In this document: positions 46,331 to 47,380 of the stretch, piece after piece
Position numbering within the stretch: position 1 is the stretch's first letter
Layout of the letters: the number at the start of each line of letters is the position of its first letter
From: Nitrosomonas sp.
GTDB lineage: Bacteria > Pseudomonadota > Gammaproteobacteria > Burkholderiales > Nitrosomonadaceae
Length of the DNA stretch: 47,380 nucleotides
Assembly (NCBI RefSeq): GCF_019752415.1
Contig: NZ_JAIEME010000001.1
Coordinates: forward strand, 1-47,380
Direction: 5' to 3'
Made by a program: the position numbers and the translations under genes
Notes under the pieces: generated by a model
The model's input: the letters and a program-made list of their open reading frames with translations, nothing else
What the model was told of the DNA's origin: nothing
Database searches by the model: none

Positions 46331-47086
46331 TTATTTGCTCAGTGATGTTTTATACCAGTTATTCATTTTTTGCAATCCGTTTAGAATTTTTGGAGAAAAA
46401 CCAATAGCTATTGCATCAACCAAGCAATACCATGCTGCGACGCCACTAGGCGGATTTCCTTGGGTCCAATTAAAAACAGGTTCAATTGACGCCCATTTCC
46501 ACGTTCCAGCTGCTGTACCAATAATCTCTAGCCATGTGCAAATAAAAAAGGCTCCCAGATAAACCATCGGCGAGCGTCCTTTGAATAAGCAAATTACAAA
46601 AATACAGAATAAAAAAGCACCAACCTGATCGCCTTGTTCAGGTATGCCACTAATACCCCACAGTGACCACAATCCACCAACCACAATAACAGAAATAGCC
46701 AGCTTTCTAGCATTCTTTAAGAAAAATCTAGAGCGTGCAAGTGCAACAGCTGTCAAATAAACCATTCCATGGCCAGGCGGGACATAAGAAGGCACATTTC
46801 CAAACCGATATGTATAGCCTTCCATATAAATCGAAGCAAAATGCTCACCGGCAGTCGCAAATGCAACGGCAACAACAACTTGCATTCTTACTTCCTTATT
46901 CTCACCAACTAGCAATCCAGTCAGAAAGATCCAAGCTATAACACCTAACTGTTTTTGGGTTTCAGGGCTCGCAGTACCATCTATTACCAAGCTCACCGCA
47001 ACACAAAAGAACGTAAATCCTGCTATGAAATAATCTCTATTTCTATGTGGATAATCAATATCAGTCTTTGGAAAATGATTCAACAT
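46331..47086 (-). CDS. Unrecognised multi-pass inner-membrane protein
   Basis: I do not recognise this 251-residue protein. After a hydrophilic start (MLNHFPKTDIDYPHRNRDY) it has about six or seven hydrophobic segments between residues 20 and 235. Polar motifs in or near the membrane include AGEHFASIYMEGYTYRFGNV, VPPGHGMVYL, GTAAGTWKWASIEPVFNW and GNPPSGVAAWYCLVDA. The conserved-looking His/Glu/Tyr/Trp residues suggest a membrane enzyme or pigment/lipid-related protein rather than a transporter, but this is a guess. I use the ATG at 47086 because the next in-frame ATG (47128) lies inside a terminator hairpin. Confidence 0.7.
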   Translation of the reverse strand: MLNHFPKTDIDYPHRNRDYFIAGFTFFCVAVSLVIDGTASPETQKQLGVIAWIFLTGLLVGENKEVRMQVVVAVAFATAGEHFASIYMEGYTYRFGNVPSYVPPGHGMVYLTAVALARSRFFLKNARKLAISVIVVGGLWSLWGISGIPEQGDQVGAFLFCIFVICLFKGRSPMVYLGAFFICTWLEIIGTAAGTWKWASIEPVFNWTQGNPPSGVAAWYCLVDAIAIGFSPKILNGLQKMNNWYKTSLSK

Positions 47087-47112
47087 TATTGCACGCGAAA
47101 ATCTTAAGTGTA

Positions 47113-47136
47113 ATAAAAAACCCGCCATAGGCGGGC
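47113..47136 (-). terminator. Rho-independent terminator
   Basis: On the minus strand GCCCGCC-TAT-GGCGGG is followed by TTTTTTATTA. It should end the transcript of the acidic-protein gene upstream (stop at 47243), and separates it from the membrane-protein gene. Confidence 0.85.
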
Positions 47137-47242
47137 TTACTCAGTCTTTATTATAATATTCATGCATCAATTTAGCTAAAAGCAATATATGATTATCATA
47201 ATAAATTCAATTCATTATTATTCTTAGCAAAGCTAAAGACAA

Positions 47243-47380
47243 CTAATCTTCATCCTCGTCATCATCAGCCTGAGCTTCAGTTTCTACTTCACTTCCTTCC
47301 GCTGCTTCATCATCCTCATCTTCGTCGTCTCCTTCATCTCCACTATCACCATCCTCTTCTTTCTGTAGCACCATTTTACC
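47243..47380 (-). CDS. C-terminal end of a very acidic protein (partial)
   Basis: The last 45 codons of a gene that enters from beyond the window read GKMVLQKEEDGDSG, then runs of Asp/Glu (DEGDDEDEDDEAAE, QADDDEDED) to a TAG stop. About two thirds of the tail is acidic. Such tails occur on several unrelated bacterial proteins, so no family can be named. An internal ATG at 47372-47374 could make a tiny protein, but the reading frame is open to the window edge. Confidence 0.6.
   Translation of the reverse strand, partial: GKMVLQKEEDGDSGDEGDDEDEDDEAAEGSEVETEAQADDDEDED

Noticed and set aside
46263-46562. 99-codon plus-strand frame
   Set aside because: Starts in the dispersed repeat and runs antisense to the membrane-protein gene.

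Overview
The window looks like chromosomal DNA of an ammonia-oxidising betaproteobacterium of the Nitrosomonas group. The main clue is a gene for SmbP, the small His-rich metal-binding protein described from Nitrosomonas europaea (15957-16301). The betaproteobacterial surE-pcm-nlpD and thrS-infC-rpmI-rplT-pheST-ihfA-merR arrangements, a PEP-CTERM protein and several copper/His-rich secreted proteins fit this. The genus call is inference; no rRNA or amo/hao gene is present.

Region 1 (1-9261) is accessory and envelope-directed. It holds a secreted class-3 lipase, a decayed second apbE copy, a PEP-CTERM protein, a long palindromic element, and a minus-strand cluster TlpA thioredoxin - DUF4266 lipoprotein - DUF3570 barrel fused to a second barrel - ApbE-like flavin transferase. 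Two further secreted proteins lie upstream of it, one of them DUF1775-like with a predicted mature N-terminal His. Three near-identical TGYGACA-N3-TGYCGCA palindromes sit around these two genes. This cluster is the best candidate for a poorly described system: a periplasmic/outer-membrane redox or copper module.

Region 2 (9262-20980) has a membrane-anchored spermidine-synthase-like protein, recN-nadK, hrcA-hemH, and a divergent metal-response locus: smbP on one side; a His-rich secreted protein, a PepSY protein and a PhoP/PhoQ-like two-component system on the other, with an FNR-type box between them. A transposase remnant and a coiled-coil outer-membrane protein follow.

Region 3 (21056-33125) contains a tight five-gene minus-strand operon (peptide ABC permease, double ATPase, prfC, a secreted phosphoesterase, yicC). 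It is followed by a HIRAN-like membrane protein, a glutathione peroxidase, an orphan MacB-type permease, an orphan FecR-domain protein and a DacA-type carboxypeptidase with a SPOR domain.

Region 4 (33126-35744) is a graveyard of mobile DNA: an IS200/IS605 tnpA remnant with hairpins, two copies of a 65-bp hairpin repeat, a methyltransferase gene broken by one in-frame amber codon, and an IS3 orfA fragment fused to an IS256 fragment. It lies directly downstream of nlpD, where rpoS is usually found.

Region 5 (35745-47380) is core: nlpD-pcm-surE, tRNA-Pro(GGG), then thrS-infC-rpmI-rplT-pheS-pheT-ihfA-merR read on the minus strand. infC starts with a non-canonical AUA codon and a terminator-like hairpin precedes pheS. 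An unrecognised membrane protein and the end of a very acidic protein close the window.
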